NCBI GenBank assembly: GCA_024305745.1
Contig: JAHRBS010000015.1
Coordinates: 186,001-250,000 of the forward strand
Reading direction: 5' to 3'
From: Polyporus tsugae
Lineage: Eukaryota > Basidiomycota > Agaricomycetes > Polyporales > Polyporaceae
Length of the DNA: 64,000 nt
In this document: positions 46,100 through 57,395 of the stretch, one piece after another
How the letters are laid out: each line of letters begins with the position of its first letter
How positions within the stretch are numbered: the first letter of the stretch is position 1
Program-made: the position numbers and the translations under genes
The notes under the pieces: model-generated
Seen by the model: the letters and a program-made list of their open reading frames with translations, nothing else
Told to the model about the DNA's origin: nothing
Databases searched by the model: none

Positions 46100-46440
46100 T
46101 CAAAATCCAACTACTGCTGCAATGCATAATATAAGCCGCACGTTCTCGTGAAGTGTGTACACAACGACACGCCGACATGCGACCAGCATGATCACTGCAC
46201 GTAGAGGCTGTTGGAACATGGACGTCCAAGATCCTAGAGAAGACGAAAGACGACGTGGAATCGGAAGTCGAGGCAAGTGGGTTACATATCGGCGTCGACC
46301 TGATGGAATACAGTGAGAGAACATGAACACATTCACGATCTGTTGTATGAAAGAGTGTACTTCATCCGAGTCATCAGACTCTTGGGAGTCGCGTACCGTC
46401 AGACTCCTGCGAGCCTGACTCCACGTGTGAGTCATGCGAG
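46100..46440 (-). pseudogene. Out-of-frame conserved tail of F-box copy 3
   Basis: In a frame shifted relative to the F-box gene ending at 46452, this stretch encodes VHSFIQQIVNVFMFSHCIPS followed by Arg-rich sequence. It matches VRSFMQHMMKHWFPDCVPS, the in-frame C-terminus of the neighbouring paralogue. Nucleotide similarity is also plain (both have GGGTTACATATCG and ATGAAAGAG). The tail was part of the ancestral protein and has dropped out of frame here. Confidence 0.6.
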
Positions 46441-46451
46441 TCCTCTGAGTC

Positions 46452-48338
46452 CTAGTCCTCCGAGTCCGAATCCGAGTCCATGGCCTTGTCCTTGTCCTTA
46501 TCCTTGAAGTCGTCGGGGCTCCAGCCCGGGTCCGAATCCGTGACCTCGTCATCCATGTCCAAGTCCGCAAGGCTTGGGTGCATCGCTGCATTGCCGGAGT
46601 CCAATGCTGGGCGTTTGCGCCGACGCCGCATGACGCGCACGAGCATCAGGATGCGCCTCCATTGGCGTTTGGTCTCAGGAGGTCCTCTACTAAGAAGACG
46701 AGGTCCAGCCGACAGCGAGACGCTGAGCCTCGGGAACGCGACGTCCAACACCTCCGCGACGGCGCACCGCCTCTCCAACGACGAGGCCGCGTTATGCACG
46801 TGGTCGAACGACATCTCCTGGATCGGATGATCCAGGCGCGACACTGCGTCCACCTGCGGGAGAGCGCTGGCATCGGCAGTCACGAGATGAAGGTACCGCA
46901 ACATCGGGCAGCGGCGGGCCAGTTCGGTGAGGCCAAGCACCGTCGGGTGCCGGATGTTTGGCGTGTTGCACGCCAGGTGGCCATATTTATTGTACCGCCC
47001 GTACCGTTCGGTACAAGTCGAGAATTCTGTGACATTGAGGTGTTGGAGGTTGGGCCAGGCGTCTCCAAGCTGGATAAGGTCCTCGTCGCAGACCGATGGC
47101 GCGGTGTTGTGGAAGTTCAAGTCGCAGTGCTTCACTTCCGGAAACGAGAGGAGGGGCTCCAGATATTGCATCAGGGTCTCTTGGCGCTGCACGATCATGC
47201 CAGAGCGGAACTCACATCCAATGCGCGTGAGAGACTTCGGAATGCCGGGGTGCTGACATATCGAGGCGAACCGTGGGCCGAACGTTTTCGGGTTATCGCA
47301 ATCGTTCACTTGAATGGTGAATGCGTCCAGACGCGGCAGGCGAAAGGCGAGGGTAAAGGTGACGAGGTCGTCTAAGTCGCCCCTAAGCGTGAGCCTGTAC
47401 AGCGACCGGAAATTGTCGCCGAGGGGCTGCACGCTGGACAACTCGGAGATGATGTGGCCGATGGTGATGGTGAGAGCGGTGAGGAAAGTCGTCGTAGAGA
47501 GTTGGCGAAGCATAGTCCGGTCGAGTAGGAAATCGGGGCCAAGAGACAATTCCGTCAAGCCAGCGAATTTCTGCAGCGTCGAGAGATGGTTTCGAGTGAA
47601 ACGGAGATGTCCCGAAATGTGGAAAGACTCGACACGTGGCGCAACTTGCGCGATATGCTGCATGGCAAGGAGAACAACCTCAGGTGCAGCGACATCCGAG
47701 CGGCTCTTGAGCCCGAAGGACAAGGAGAGCGAACGGAGGGACGGGGATAGGGGTAAGAAAAGGGGAGAGAGGTCGTCTGGGGAGAGGTCATGGGCGTCCA
47801 AGTGATACAGACTTGGCAATAGAGGTGATCCCTCGCACTTGACTACCAGGAATGTCCATACTGATGGGTGCACCGCGCAATAGGAAGCGGAATGTCTAAT
47901 CCCGCGGACGCGAGTGGCATAGCTTCGGAACGTCCATGTCCCCCGCGCGATTTCTGACTTCAGGACCTGTGACATGCCTAGGCGAGTAGTGTTTTGGTGC
48001 CTTGACGAACATGCCGCACTTACAATAGTGGGTCTGTGCTGCTTATGGCTCGGCAAGAGCCGTAGGAGGGGGCGAATGTCCTCCAAAGCCCGCCACAGAA
48101 CGTCTAGTGCAAGGTCCGATAATGTTCGACAGGTGAGAGCAGATGCGAGAAGGGCCCGTCTGCACGCGAGGCGGCGTTTGATGGTTATCTTCTTGTCTTG
48201 CGGAGTGTATCGTCCGGGCTGCAAGTGGTTGAGAATCTCTATGAGGATGTCCGGACACAATAGAGAGTATGCGGCGTCATGACGGAGATTGGCTGTATGC
48301 AAGAACAGTAAGAGTTTAGGATCATATAGCTCACACAT
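46452..48338 (-). CDS. F-box/LRR-like protein, copy 3
   Basis: Likely SCF substrate receptor, paralogous to the next gene upstream. Exons 48338-48024 and 47966-46452 give 609 aa, with a 57-nt intron that is open in frame. F-box-like motif LLCPDILIEILNHLQPG at residues ~26-42, then LALDVLWRALEDIRPLLRLLPS. Degenerate leucine-rich repeats follow (SLRSLSLSF, ESFHISGHL, LYRLTLRGDL), ending in the family signature RCPMLRYLHLV and DVAFPRLSVSLS. The tail is acidic, with Asp/Lys-Asp and Asp/Ser repeats. It stops 25-30 codons earlier than its paralogue because of a frameshift near 46440. The upstream ATG at 48338 is the only one in the exon, so the N-terminus is fairly safe. Confidence 0.8.
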   Translation of the reverse strand: MCELYDPKLLLFLHTANLRHDAAYSLLCPDILIEILNHLQPGRYTPQDKKITIKRRLACRRALLASALTCRTLSDLALDVLWRALEDIRPLLRLLPSHKQHRPTIVSAACSSRHQNTTRLGMSQVLKSEIARGTWTFRSYATRVRGIRHSASYCAVHPSVWTFLVVKCEGSPLLPSLYHLDAHDLSPDDLSPLFLPLSPSLRSLSLSFGLKSRSDVAAPEVVLLAMQHIAQVAPRVESFHISGHLRFTRNHLSTLQKFAGLTELSLGPDFLLDRTMLRQLSTTTFLTALTITIGHIISELSSVQPLGDNFRSLYRLTLRGDLDDLVTFTLAFRLPRLDAFTIQVNDCDNPKTFGPRFASICQHPGIPKSLTRIGCEFRSGMIVQRQETLMQYLEPLLSFPEVKHCDLNFHNTAPSVCDEDLIQLGDAWPNLQHLNVTEFSTCTERYGRYNKYGHLACNTPNIRHPTVLGLTELARRCPMLRYLHLVTADASALPQVDAVSRLDHPIQEMSFDHVHNAASSLERRCAVAEVLDVAFPRLSVSLSAGPRLLSRGPPETKRQWRRILMLVRVMRRRRKRPALDSGNAAMHPSLADLDMDDEVTDSDPGWSPDDFKDKDKDKAMDSDSDSED

Positions 48339-48883
48339 CGCAACAGTGACTGATCTTCCCTTTCACTTTCAGTTGATGGTGGTTGTGGTAGAATTCTAAG
48401 TCAACAACCGCCCCGCTGACACCGTAGTGACAGTTATGTATGTGGCTCGACTATCCGGGTAAGTACCGAATAATGCGTGGGAACCATGTACGTGTTTACC
48501 TGAGCGCTGAGCCCACCGCCCGAGTCGGTCACTTACTATGTACGAGTCTGGCAAGTACTGACTGCTACTGGCTGTCCCTCCATTGCTAAGTTAGCACGCG
48601 CGTGTTCAAAGGACACGAGAAGCGACCGTTACAACGTAGGGCGCAGTCCCGATGGTTGAGGTATTCAAATGGTAATCGACAAGGGAAATCAAACGTGCTA
48701 GCTCAGCCTAGTAGCTGTATCCTTCCGAGCATACACCCGTCACTCAGTACACTGGCATTACGCGCCGCTCGGGCATGCTTCCAGACGGATCGAGCGGGAG
48801 GCGTTCATCGTGCGCACTCTTACATATCCCTCCCTGGTCTGGCCGTTCTCTCCGGCTGACTCGGCCGCCAAACTAGGGCTAGG

Positions 48884-51030
48884 TTACATGGTCTCGTACG
48901 CTGTCGACACAACATAAACTTCTTTGCTGCCGAAGGCCCCAGACCGAATGAACGCCGAGGTCCGGGAAGGGAAATGGATGGGGGGGTTACATATCGCTGC
49001 TGACCTAGATGGAACACAGTCAGGAAACCAATGTTTCATCATATGTTGCATGAAAGAGCGTACGTCGCTATCAGATTCAGAGTGTCCAAACATCGCAGCC
49101 GCGAGCGGGGAGTCCGGCCTTGAGTCGAAATCAGAATCCGCCTCCGACCCCGAGTCCGAGTCCTCCGTGTCCGAGCCCAAACCCGCGTCCGGTTCCGGTT
49201 CAGGCTCCGAGTCCTCGGAACCCATGTCCCAGTCCAGGTCCAAGTCCGCCGGCCCCGTCGCCAACCCCGCAAGGTCGGTCCCAGTGACCGCGCCGGAGTC
49301 CATGATCAACGCCAGGTGGCGGCGCCCGAGCTGCATGGCGTGCACGAACTTCATGACCTTCCTCCAGTCCGAGTCCTCGCGCTGCATGCTGGCCGGAGCC
49401 ATGCCACGGTTGCGGGAGGCGGCGCGAGGAGCGGAGGCAGGCACGGGGATGGATTTCGACACGTCGAGCTTCGGGAACGCGATGTCGAGCACCGCGGCGA
49501 TGGCGCATGGTCTCTCCGAGAACGGGGTGGCGTAGCGTACGTGGTCGAACAAGATCTCCCGGATCGAGTGCCCACGGCGCGGGACCGTGTTTGTCTGTGG
49601 GAGCGTGCTGGCGTCGAGCTCTGGGAGGTGGACGTGTACGAGACTCGGGCAGCGGCGAGAGAGTTTGGTCAGGCCGAACAGCGTCGGGCGCTGTATGTCC
49701 GCAGGCCCCGCTGGTGTGGGGTTGTACCACCCAGGGCGCTGGGGCCGTTGAGTATGCCTGACCTCGAGGCTTTGGAGATTGGCCCAAGTGTCGCCAAGTC
49801 GAATGAGGTCCCCGTCGCAAACGGATGGCGGGGTGTGGTGAAAGGTGAAGTGACAATGTTCTACTAGCGGGAATGAGAGGAGTGGCTCGAGGTACCGCAC
49901 CAGCGTGTCTTGACGCTCCCCTGCAACGCCAGAGCGGAATTCACATCCGATGCGGGTAAGGGATCCCGGAAGGCCGGGGTGCTGACATATCGATGCGAGC
50001 CGACGGCAAAGCCGTTTCGGGTTGACAAAATCCGAATCAGTTACTTGAAGGATGAGCTCGTCGAGACCAGGCAGTTGGGAGGAGAGGATGAACTTGATGA
50101 GGTGGTTCAGGCAGCCCCGGATTGTGAGCTTGCGTAGGGATCGGAAACCGTTGTCGAGGGACTGCAGGTCGGTCGAGTGAATGCGGTTGATAGAGACGGT
50201 AAGCGTGTCGAGGGAACTTGCTGTGGAAAGCTGGAGAAGCATAGGTCCGCTGAGAGGAAGACCGGACCCAAGAGACAGGTCTGTCAATCTAGACAAGTTC
50301 TGCAACACTGAAACGTGCTCTCCAGTGATGTAGTGCTCTCCCGACATTTGGAGAGAGTTGATACGTGGCGCTATTTGTGTGATATGTTGCAGCGTTAGGA
50401 GAGAAACCTGAGGTGCAGCGGACCACGATCCGTCCTTGAACGACAAGCACAGTGAGCGGAGGGAAGGGGATAAAAGTAAGAAGAGGGGTGAGAGATCGTC
50501 CAGGGAGACCTCGCGGGCTTCCAAGTCATGTAAACGTGGCAATAGAGGCAACCCCTCGCACTTGATGCTCAGAAACGTCCATACGGATGGGTGCACTCGG
50601 TCTGGTTTTGAGGAATGCGCAATTTCGCGGACTCGAGTGGCGTAGCTTTGAAACTTGGTCCATGCCTCGGGGGTGATTTGTGATGTGAAGACCTGTCGGA
50701 TGAGATGTGGTTAGGTGTATTTTAATGCCTTTGCGGAAATGCAGTGCTTACAATACGCATGTGTCTTGGCTGCTGATCTGATTCTCCATGCAAGAGTCGC
50801 AGAAGAGGTTGAATGTCATCCATAGCGCGCCACAGAACGTCCAGCGCGAGATCCGATAGTGTGCGACACGTGAGGGAGCATGCGAGCAGAGTCTTTCGGC
50901 ATATGCGGCGATTTCTGCGGGTTTGTGTCTTCTCCTGAGGACCGCGTCCTGGCTGCAGATGGTTGAGAATCTCGACGAGAATGTTGGGGCATAACAGGAT
51001 AGGAACTTGTCCGCTATGCAACACCGCCAT
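48884..51030 (-). CDS. F-box/LRR-like protein, copy 4
   Basis: Paralogue of copy 3, same strand, 550 bp away. Exons 51030-50752 and 50692-48884 give 695 aa; the 59-nt intron sits at the same place as in copy 3. The F-box-like motif is LLCPNILVEILNHLQPG, then LALDVLWRAMDDIQPLLRLL. Leucine-rich repeats and the signature RCPSLVHVHLPELD follow. The C-terminal ~170 residues are acidic (Asp/Ser/Glu/Pro repeats) and end in a conserved tail (VRSFMQHMMKHWFPDCVPS) lost in copy 3. An in-frame ATG at 51084 would add 18 residues; the shorter start was chosen because paralogues have 8-12 residues before the F-box. Confidence 0.8.
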
Positions 51031-51431
51031 TATCAGCCCTATATAAAGGAAGTAAGACTTCATTATCGATCTCATGGGTCGCAACCCACCTAGTCGTACG
51101 CTTGAGTTGGTGTCTGCGGACGTAGCGGTTCAAGTTGGTGTTGGACTCGTAATCATGCTGAGCCACTGTCGGCGTCTGCCGCATCGTGTCGTGAGCGCTA
51201 ACCCGTGGGAATCATGATCATCGCTACCTAAACTGCCAAAGATGGCTCAGAGTCGAGGTTCCGCTGAAGCTTCAATGAAGTATTGCCGGCCACTAAATTA
51301 CCACAACTGCCACCCGTATACAGGATTACATACAACACGCGCATCTGCCTTAGTAATACTCATCTCAGGTCATATCCTCGCGAGCACGGTTCATATCATG
51401 CTTCAAGTTCTTAAAAGAGACCCCTCCAAGT

Positions 51432-52748
51432 TCAGAATGACGCATCGAGCGGGGCGTTCGTCGTGCGCACCCTCACATATCCTTCCCTGGCCTGACAATT
51501 CTCGCCAGCCAAACTCGGCTGCCACCGAACGTACCCACGTACGACGCCCATCCCCGTATGCGTCGTGGCCATGTCCCGCCGGCGACGCCGTCCGGTAGGG
51601 TCCTGTGCGGGCAAGACGCGGACGGACGGGGGGAAGAACGCGAACCCGTGCAGCTCGTAACGTCCTTCGAACGTGCTGTGCATGGCGACGCGCGCCGGCC
51701 CGTTGCATGTCTGCAGAGAAGCGTTGAGGACCGAGTTGGCTGGTGCGTCTTGGAATGCGACGGTAAGGGGGCCATTGGTGGTGCTCGCGGTGACGTTGAA
51801 GGCCCCGCCTATCGCGTTTGGAGCCGTTGAGATCAAAGATATGTTCGATTGGACGGGTCTGGACATAGAACACTGCGTCAGCAATGAAGCGGCGGGAGGG
51901 GGATGGCGGGGTCGGAGCGTACCCGTTGTCTGTTTGGAGGCTCATGCGAGTAGGCTGCGCCCCTGAGTGGTCATTCACCAGGTGGGCGGTGAGGGCAATC
52001 GGCCCGTTTTTGGACTTTGCCGTCATGCTCTCCGTGACCAAGAGCGTCCCATGTATTCCGCCGTTCGTGGTAACAAAAGAGACGTTGTCTCCGGCCAAAG
52101 ACTGGGGGTGTCCATGCCTTAGCAAACAACCGCGACTACGATATGGCTTACGCACCTCAACTTGAATGGGAGCATCGCAAGTACTTAACGCAACCCGTCC
52201 AAAGAAGACTGAGCTGGCGAGCTCGTATAGATGGTGAGAGAATCGGGGCATTTGAGTGCTGAGGTTGCGGATGCGGAGTGGAGTGTCGGCAGAACCATCT
52301 GGTGCGGGAAGACGGAGGTGCACACAAAAGCGGAGAGACCTGGTACGGTCATAGATCGGTATGTTTCCGGTCTGAATACGTGTATGAAGAGTTAGTAAAA
52401 AGGTACGGGAGCGGAATAAATCATGGTGTTGGTGCAACTCACAGAAATTCCGAGGCCATACTCTCCTTGCGCCGGGTGTAAACGACACACCAACACATCG
52501 TTCAACGCCTCTTCGACACGAAAGAGCACGTCGATGTCGACAACGAACTCGTCGGCCCCTGGATCTCCGGAGAGAGACACTTCGAATTGGCCCCCACAGT
52601 TTGCGCCCCTGCTCGTGAAGCGAAGCGTATCTGCTAGAGACTTGGGAAACGTCGCAGTGCCATGCGCATGGTACTGCCCCTGCACCCTGTCTTGGGATAT
52701 GGACAGATTGATGACCTCGAAGTCGTCGCCGACTGGTGGCTGATTCAT
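51432..52748 (-). CDS. Beta-repeat protein A (anchor-less paralogue)
   Basis: Member of a three-gene local family with DUF4097/adhesin-like character; function not established. Four exons, 52748-52443, 52371-52156, 52101-51923 and 51858-51432, give 375 aa. The N-terminal ~100 residues form a beta-rich domain ending CRLHPAQGEYGLG. The C-terminal half has repeated strands with a TTNG/TxNG/TTNAP motif (FVTTNGGIHG, LQTDNG, STTNGPLTVAF), typical of a beta-helix or stacked-strand fold. It has no N-terminal membrane anchor, unlike genes B and C, so it is either cytosolic or truncated at the 5' end. Donor and phase of the third intron match genes B and C. Confidence 0.72.
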
Positions 52749-53184
52749 GGTGAGTGCGAAGAATGTCGGTGCTGCGGTTGCGGCATGCTTCCACCTGCAA
52801 TGGGACGTCCTCGTGGCACTAGAGTTGGTGGAGAAGGTATTTGGCTCGTGCCAGCACCTTCTGGAACAAAGTCAACATCGTGCGTCGGAGCTCATCACTG
52901 GACTATGCCCACCTTATTCGCTGTATTTCTCCGCCCGGCCTGTGAATATCCATATCAGCGACCCTACCTGGCTATGGTGTACCCCACGCATTCAAGTCCG
53001 AGTCACATCTGCAGCGAACGAAGTATAGCGATGGCGCGCTCGAACGCGATACCTTCTGTGCAAAACGGTACCTGCAATTCAAGAATGCGAAAAGGACAAA
53101 AGCGCAGGCACGGATTTCAAAAAAGCACCACCACAACGCCACCAAGCCGAACCACGACTCTCCCCACATGCACACGCGCACACA

Positions 53185-54695
53185 TCAAACCGTGAGCTGG
53201 AGCCGACCGTTGGTCGTCCAAACCGACACGCTGCCCCTCTCCTTGTTCTCCTCGCCCCACCAGACGTTCCCGCGGACCGACTTGCGCCCGTTGGCATGCG
53301 CCAAGTGCCCGCGCTTGCGCCCGCGTCCAGCGGGATCCTGCACGTCGCGAGCATGGACGGTCGGCGTGCCGGCGTTGGTCGTCCACAGGTCGAACGACCC
53401 TTCGAACGTCTCGTGCATCGTCACCTCGGCGCGGCCATTGGAGGTGCGCGCGGAGGCGGTCAGCGCATGGTCGGCGGGGGCGTCGACGAACTCGAGGTCG
53501 ATCGCCGCGTTCGAGGTCTGGGTCGTGACGTGGTACGCGCCGCCGTGCGCGTCGGGGGAGCCGGGGAGGAGCGAGACCTTGGCCTCGATGTGTCTGGAGT
53601 AAAAAGAGCGTCGGATTGGCGAAAGTCATGAGTTTGAAATAATGGATACGTGCCCGTTAGACGAGTGGAGGTCCAGCTCGGAAGCGGTCTTGAACTGACC
53701 GAGGATGGCACCGTTGGTAGTGTGGAGCTCAAGCTTATCGCCTACGACGGACTGTTCCAAGGTCAGCAAGCCAACAGAGGGTCTATCGAGTATGGGTCCT
53801 ACCTCTGCGGCGATGCGACCGTTGGTCGACTTCAATGCGAGCTTGTTGAAGTGGACCGAACCGGCAAGAGCGCGGAGATGTTGGCTGAAGTTGTGCAGGT
53901 CGGTCTTGAGCTGGGAGACCGTGAGCGATAGTCCAGCCGGCAGGCGAAGATGAACCTCGAAACGAAGCTGATGGAATGGATCCCCGTGGGGAGGAGGCCT
54001 CCAAGTCGGAGTCTATCAACAGCTCCAAGTAAGCGCGAGCTCAAACTAATGGGTGCACGGGACGCACGAAGATTCCGAGACCCCACTCATTATCCGAGGG
54101 GTGCAGACGGCAGACCGTCGCCTCGTCGAAATCTTCCTGGTTGCGATAGAAGACATCAACTTCGACAACAGCGTCGGACGCAGCGTCAGCCGTCTGGGAA
54201 ACCTCCAGGGAACCATGGGTGCGTGCTCCTTCCGAGATGACGGAGAGGATGTTCGCCGACACCGGGAGTGTCACGGACGTGCGCAAGTGAACGCGATAGC
54301 CGCGCGGCGCATCCGGAACCTCTTCCCAGCTGACATGATCGGAGCACTGATCGGGACCAAGAGCAGTTGCAGAGTGCTCAAAGGGATTCTAAAGCGCAAA
54401 TGTCATCAGTCTTGGAGTTAAGATTGACGTCTTTTGCAATGGCAGAGAGACTCACCGTTGGGTTAAGGCGTTTCTTCTGTAGGACGTACAGAGCGCATAA
54501 AAGAAGGAAGGTACAGGCCAAAAGATGCCAGAAACGACGCCTGCAAGCGTTCCTGGGGCGGTCTTGCGGGATCACATTGAGGGAAGACTGGTTGATAGCA
54601 GAATACCCAGGAGGACCAGAAGACGGAGGCACAAGGTGCGCCTGTATCTCCGTGCCCTTCTCTGGGCCAGGCTGACCAGCCGGAAACGGATTCAT
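53185..54695 (-). CDS. Beta-repeat protein B (membrane-anchored)
   Basis: Same family as A and C. Five exons, 54695-54456, 54388-54068, 54012-53803, 53751-53654 and 53593-53185, give 425 aa. Residues 1-50 are Pro/Gly-rich and disordered; CRRRFW then starts a single transmembrane helix (~55-73), so this is probably a type II membrane protein with a large extracellular or lumenal domain. The middle domain ends CRLHPSDNEWGLGIF. The beta-repeat half shows LKSTNGRIAAE, LHTTNGAILG, LHSSNG, ARTSNGRAEV and WTTNGRLQLTV. The fourth intron has a GC donor (GG|GCACGT) where A and C have GG|GTACG. One in-frame 51-nt intron (53752-53802). A TATA box lies about 70 bp upstream. Confidence 0.75.
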
Positions 54696-54761
54696 GGTAG
54701 GTTATGAGTGAGCTGTGATCGACAGAAACGGCAAAGAGACGGTGGAGCTTACTGAGGGGAA

Positions 54762-54770
54762 TTTATATAT
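54762..54770 (-). promoter_or_regulatory. TATA box of gene B
   Basis: Minus strand ATATATAAAT about 70 bp upstream of the start codon at 54695. Genes B, C and the F-box pseudogene all have such an element at a similar distance. Confidence 0.55.
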
Positions 54771-55777
54771 GTCGCGAACAGTCGTTGACGCCCTTTGTGG
54801 CACGCAAGGTTTGTTTTCGACTGTGACAGATGAGACTCGTCAGGCTCCAACACTCAACAACGTGAGGACTGCGCTTGTACATGCCACACCATCCGCAGCG
54901 GCTGTGCATCGATAGAGGTGGCATCGAGAATTCGAAGTGCGAACACCCACATCCGATGGCGGAATTTCATGTATGCGCAGCAGCGCTCGGTGCCTCCGAA
55001 GGGTGCTAAAATGACGCGAAGTCAGCTGCGAAAATTCACCGAGTCAGCCACCTCCCGGCTCCGGGTGCTGCGGATCCTCGTGTCGACATACCTCTGTATT
55101 GAACCTCATGGTGTCTTGAAGTCTGTGGGGTCGAAATATGAGTAGGTGAGACCGCGAAAAGGACCGCAGCAGGCGTAGAACGTCTGGCATCTGGGAATAC
55201 GAGAAAGAAGTAATAGCGGGGTCGGGGCGCGCAAGTAGCCTGGCCATTGCAAAGTACGTGCGCGTGAGACCGCCCAGAAGCTTGACAGTTGGAGTTTGGA
55301 GTAAGTAATGCGAACGGAGAGTGATGGATGAGAAGTTGCAAAACGAACCGCTTGAGATCTTGATTCAAGACGTCGCCATGTTGCCATTCATATCAAGGCT
55401 ACGCTGAAGCTTGCCGCTGAGTGTAGAAAGGGGGCAAATGGCACAAGGGTAGGTAGGAATCCAAGCGCAGCAAAATCACAGACATGGTCGTTGTAAATAC
55501 ATGTGGTCAAACCGTCAAACTCGACATCGCTGAGCGCTAGGACTCCGAACCAGTTTCGGGTTAGGGTCAGACGGCGGCCAACTTTCCACCTCCCTTTCTG
55601 AAAACTACTGCGACTATTAATAATGGTCACAATCGGAAGGAAAAGGAACTACGATGCCATAACGATACAACAACGCCAATGAATAAGTAGTATAAATCTG
55701 GGCTCGAACCACCCCCAAACCGTCGGGTGTGGGTGCCCCGATACAACCCAACGTTCATCACAAAAACTCACATCTAG

Positions 55778-57278
55778 TTACCAGGACTGTGTCCTCATCT
55801 CGCCAAACGACACCTTCAGCCTATCCGCCTCGTAGAGCAGGGGCATGCGCCCTGCCACCGCCCTGGCTAACTCCAGCTGCTCATCCGTGGACGACGCAGA
55901 GCAGCCTTGGTTCTCGTCCGTGGGCTCCACGGGGAAGACGAAGCTGATGATGAGGTGCACCACCACGTCGCGGCGCGGCGCGGTCAGCAGCACCCGCTCC
56001 AGCCCTGCCCAGTTGTATGCCTTCAGCACCTCAGCTGTGGGTGCTGTGCTCGGGGACGGGACGATGCCCATCGCGTCCTCGACGAGGAGGCCGATACGGA
56101 GCGTCTTGAGGGAGGCGTCGGGAGGCATGCGCTCGAGGACTTTGATGAACCCGTCGAAGAGGTAGGAATAGTCGAGTGGTTCGCTTAGCATGAAGTTGTG
56201 CACGAAGTGGAGGCCGATGTATTTCACAGAGGCGCAGGCCTTGGAGATGCTTGTTAACGCTGTGGGCATTTCGACGGGGAGATTCAGACCGCGAAGTCAG
56301 TGTCCTGTTCGGGCCGTGTCCAAGTGAGAACAACTCGCCTGCGTCTACAGCCTGGTGGTCTTCCGGGCTGCGAGGGAGGGATACCGCCATACACATGCCC
56401 GGGATGAAGTTGAGGCAGACAAGCGTCCCGCTGACCGGGGGCAGTAGCGTGCGGGGCATGTACTTGAGATCAGCGTACGACCAGATGGTCACCGGAAACA
56501 GCATGAGATCCTTGAGATTCCGCGCAAGCGTCGTATGGTTGAACAGGTAGCCAATGACGGAAGTATGGACCATTTCCGGGACGAGACGGCGGACCTCTGG
56601 TTGGGGAGGATGCGGCACGTCCTGGCTGAGGTGGACAGCTGGGTCGAGAGACCATCCCTCGGTCTGCATCTTGTAGAGGGAGTCCTCCGGCCCCTCGAGC
56701 ACGAGCGTGTCGATAGAAGAGAAGAGAGCAAGGACACGGAGAAGGGTGTCTATCTCGCGCTCGACGATGTTGCATCTGTGGAAATACACGTAGTCCAGCT
56801 GGTTAGTGTACACAGGTTTGGTGACCAGCCGTTCTCGTTCTCGGTCCGATATCGTGTTGGGGAGGGGTAGGAAGTCCGTGTAGACGATATCCAGGTGGAC
56901 CAGATCGGGCAGCACGGTGAGCAACGAGGAAAGGGCATTCACCGTCACCCTCGTGAACCCGTCGACCCTGAATTTCTTGACGAGCTTCGCGATGCCGGGG
57001 TTTGCCGTGAAGAATGCGATCGCATCCTCCATTGATGTGGCACGGAAGAAATATCCCACCTCCCGACATTCCACGAGGACGGTATGTTTCTCTGGGATGG
57101 CGCCTGCTTCAACCTTCGGAACAAGCGCTGTCTTTCTCCACAGTTGGCTTCGACTGTAGTTGGCCCATCTGTTGCAGACGAGCGAGCAATTCCGGAGAGC
57201 AAGCTCGTCATCATGCGAGTATTCGATAACCTCTAGCTGCAGCTCAGGTGGAATAGCAGGAGGGCCCTGAAAACCCAT
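55778..57278 (-). pseudogene. F-box/LRR-like gene with a frameshift
   Basis: Starts MGFQGPPAIPPELQLEVIEY at 57278, with an F-box (NCSLVCNRWANYSRSQLW) in residues ~5-50 and LRR-like sequence to about residue 330 (for example LSSLLTVLPDLVHLDIVY). Near 56290-56300 the coding signal moves to another frame (GLNLPVEMPTALTSISKACAS), which continues to a TAA at 55778. No GT-AG intron can bridge the frames, because an in-frame TGA lies just upstream of the second segment and no acceptor lies after it. A one-base deletion, or a sequencing error, explains it best. It is a different subfamily from copies 1-4, with a canonical Cys-Asn-Arg-Trp F-box end. Confidence 0.7.
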
Positions 57279-57386
57279 TTTCCTGGATGTCTTGAGTAAG
57301 AGATTGCTATAGGCTGCATCACAAAGATAGACTTACAAGTCGGCACGATGCTAGGCTGATTGGACGCCTCTAAGTCGCACAGTGGT

Positions 57387-57395
57387 CTTTATATG
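57387..57395 (-). promoter_or_regulatory. TATA box of the frameshifted F-box gene
   Basis: Minus strand GCATATAAAG lies about 110 bp upstream of the ATG at 57278. A functional-looking promoter suggests the gene broke recently or the frameshift is a sequence error. Confidence 0.5.

Noticed and set aside
55690..55745. GGTTCGAGCCC-like B-box on the minus strand suggesting a tRNA gene
   Set aside because: No A-box or acceptor-stem pairing in the needed distance.
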